DNA of 64,000 nucleotides from Flaviramulus basaltis. GTDB lineage: Bacteria; Bacteroidota; Bacteroidia; Flavobacteriales; Flavobacteriaceae. Below are positions 63,687 through 64,000 of this stretch, piece by piece. The notes below the pieces were generated by a model, which was not told the DNA's origin, made no database searches, and saw only the letters and a list, made by a program, of their open reading frames with translations. Within the stretch, counting starts at the first letter, position 1. Each line of letters begins with the position of its first letter. The translations under genes and the position numbers were made by a program. The stretch covers positions 1 to 64,000 of the forward strand of contig NZ_FPKV01000004.1 in NCBI RefSeq assembly GCF_900114265.1, written 5' to 3'.

Positions 63687-64000
63687 ATGAAAAAATTTAT
63701 AACATTAGTATTATTAACACTTTCGGTTTCAGTTTTTGCTCAAAATAAAGGGCGCGATTTATTAAATGAAGTTTCTGGAAAAGTAAAGAGTTATAAGAAT
63801 ATTTCTATTGAATTTAAATACACTTTAGAAAATATATCTGAAAACATAAAGCAAGAAACTAAAGGTGATGTGGTTATGGAGGGTGATAAATATAAATTGA
63901 ACATCTTGGGAATAACTCGCCTTTTTGACGGTAAAAAATTATACAGTATTAGTACAGAAGATGAAGAAGTAACCGTTTCCTCTGAAAATGATGATGAAAA
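63687..64000 (+). CDS. lolA: Outer-membrane lipoprotein carrier protein LolA, N-terminal fragment
   Basis: About 104 codons are present before the right edge. It has a signal peptide (LLTLSVSVFAQ) and the LolA start pattern: DLLNEVSGKVKSYKNISIEF, KQETKGDVVMEGDKYKLNI, RLFDGKKLYSIS. LolA ferries lipoproteins through the periplasm. It lies 13 bp after ftsK in the same direction; the ftsK-lolA order is conserved in other bacteria. Confidence 0.9.
   Translation, partial: MKKFITLVLLTLSVSVFAQNKGRDLLNEVSGKVKSYKNISIEFKYTLENISENIKQETKGDVVMEGDKYKLNILGITRLFDGKKLYSISTEDEEVTVSSENDDE

Overview
The window is low-GC (about one third G+C by eye), densely packed chromosomal DNA from a member of the Bacteroidota, almost certainly a flavobacterium of the family Flavobacteriaceae. 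Signs are a SusC-type receptor beside a hybrid two-component system, TANNTTTG -7 promoter boxes, the MenF/MenD menaquinone branch, flavobacterial DnaK, AhpC and KatG, many Sec-signal lipoproteins, and frequent TTG/GTG starts. NhaC and a polysaccharide-utilisation edge suggest a marine heterotroph, but the genus cannot be read from this. No tRNA, rRNA, insertion sequence, prophage or CRISPR array was seen.

Layout. 0-7.4 kb: edge of a polysaccharide-utilisation locus (partial susC, hybrid sensor/AraC regulator, divergent clan GH-A glycosidase). 7.5-22.2 kb: a minus-strand envelope block with an M1-like pseudopeptidase/barrel, PAP2 phosphatase, lipid kinase, LtaS-like sulfatase-fold transferase, PepSY-like protein, OmpR-type two-component system and a TolC-adaptor-RND pump. 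22.4-33 kb: housekeeping genes (mnmE, cvfB-like, menaquinone genes, a nitronate monooxygenase-like enzyme, an RlmI-like methyltransferase). 33-38.9 kb: Crp-like regulator, small secreted proteins, dnaK, L-serine dehydratase. 39-45.4 kb: Nudix-type regulator divergent from a GH3 glycosidase, then panB, an RluA-type synthase and an aldehyde dehydrogenase. 45.4-49.5 kb: an unusual six-gene operon of an anchored protein, four tandem paralogous seven-helix membrane proteins and a histidine kinase. 49.6-55.2 kb: CPBP protease, Lrp regulator divergent from a methionine gamma-lyase-like enzyme, YdjM-like protein, NhaC. 55.3-60.9 kb: peroxide defence (AhpC, thioredoxin, ankyrin protein, KatG, fasciclin, Tpx). 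60.9-64 kb: dgkA, ftsK/spoIIIE and the start of lolA.

The strongest new signal is a shared promoter architecture in the 7.5-22.2 kb block. Five promoters (tolC, the response regulator, the PepSY-like gene, the LtaS-like gene, PAP2) each carry direct 7-bp repeats at an 11-bp pitch, CTTTAAA-N4-CTTTAGA in the direction of transcription, exactly 9 nt upstream of a TANNTTTA-like -7 box (four of five fit well; the LtaS-like box is weak). An 11-bp direct-repeat pitch at the -35 position is what an OmpR-family activator uses, and the only such regulator here lies inside the block. The block therefore looks like one regulon linking drug efflux with lipid head-group transfer, lipid phosphorylation and lipid dephosphorylation.

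The second notable system is the quadruplicated membrane-protein operon ending in a kinase that has one transmembrane helix, no sensor domain and no adjacent response regulator. It may be a split sensor whose input modules are separate proteins. A third lead is a perfect 23-bp palindrome between the Nudix-type regulator, whose Nudix box has lost its catalytic glutamates, and the GH3 gene.
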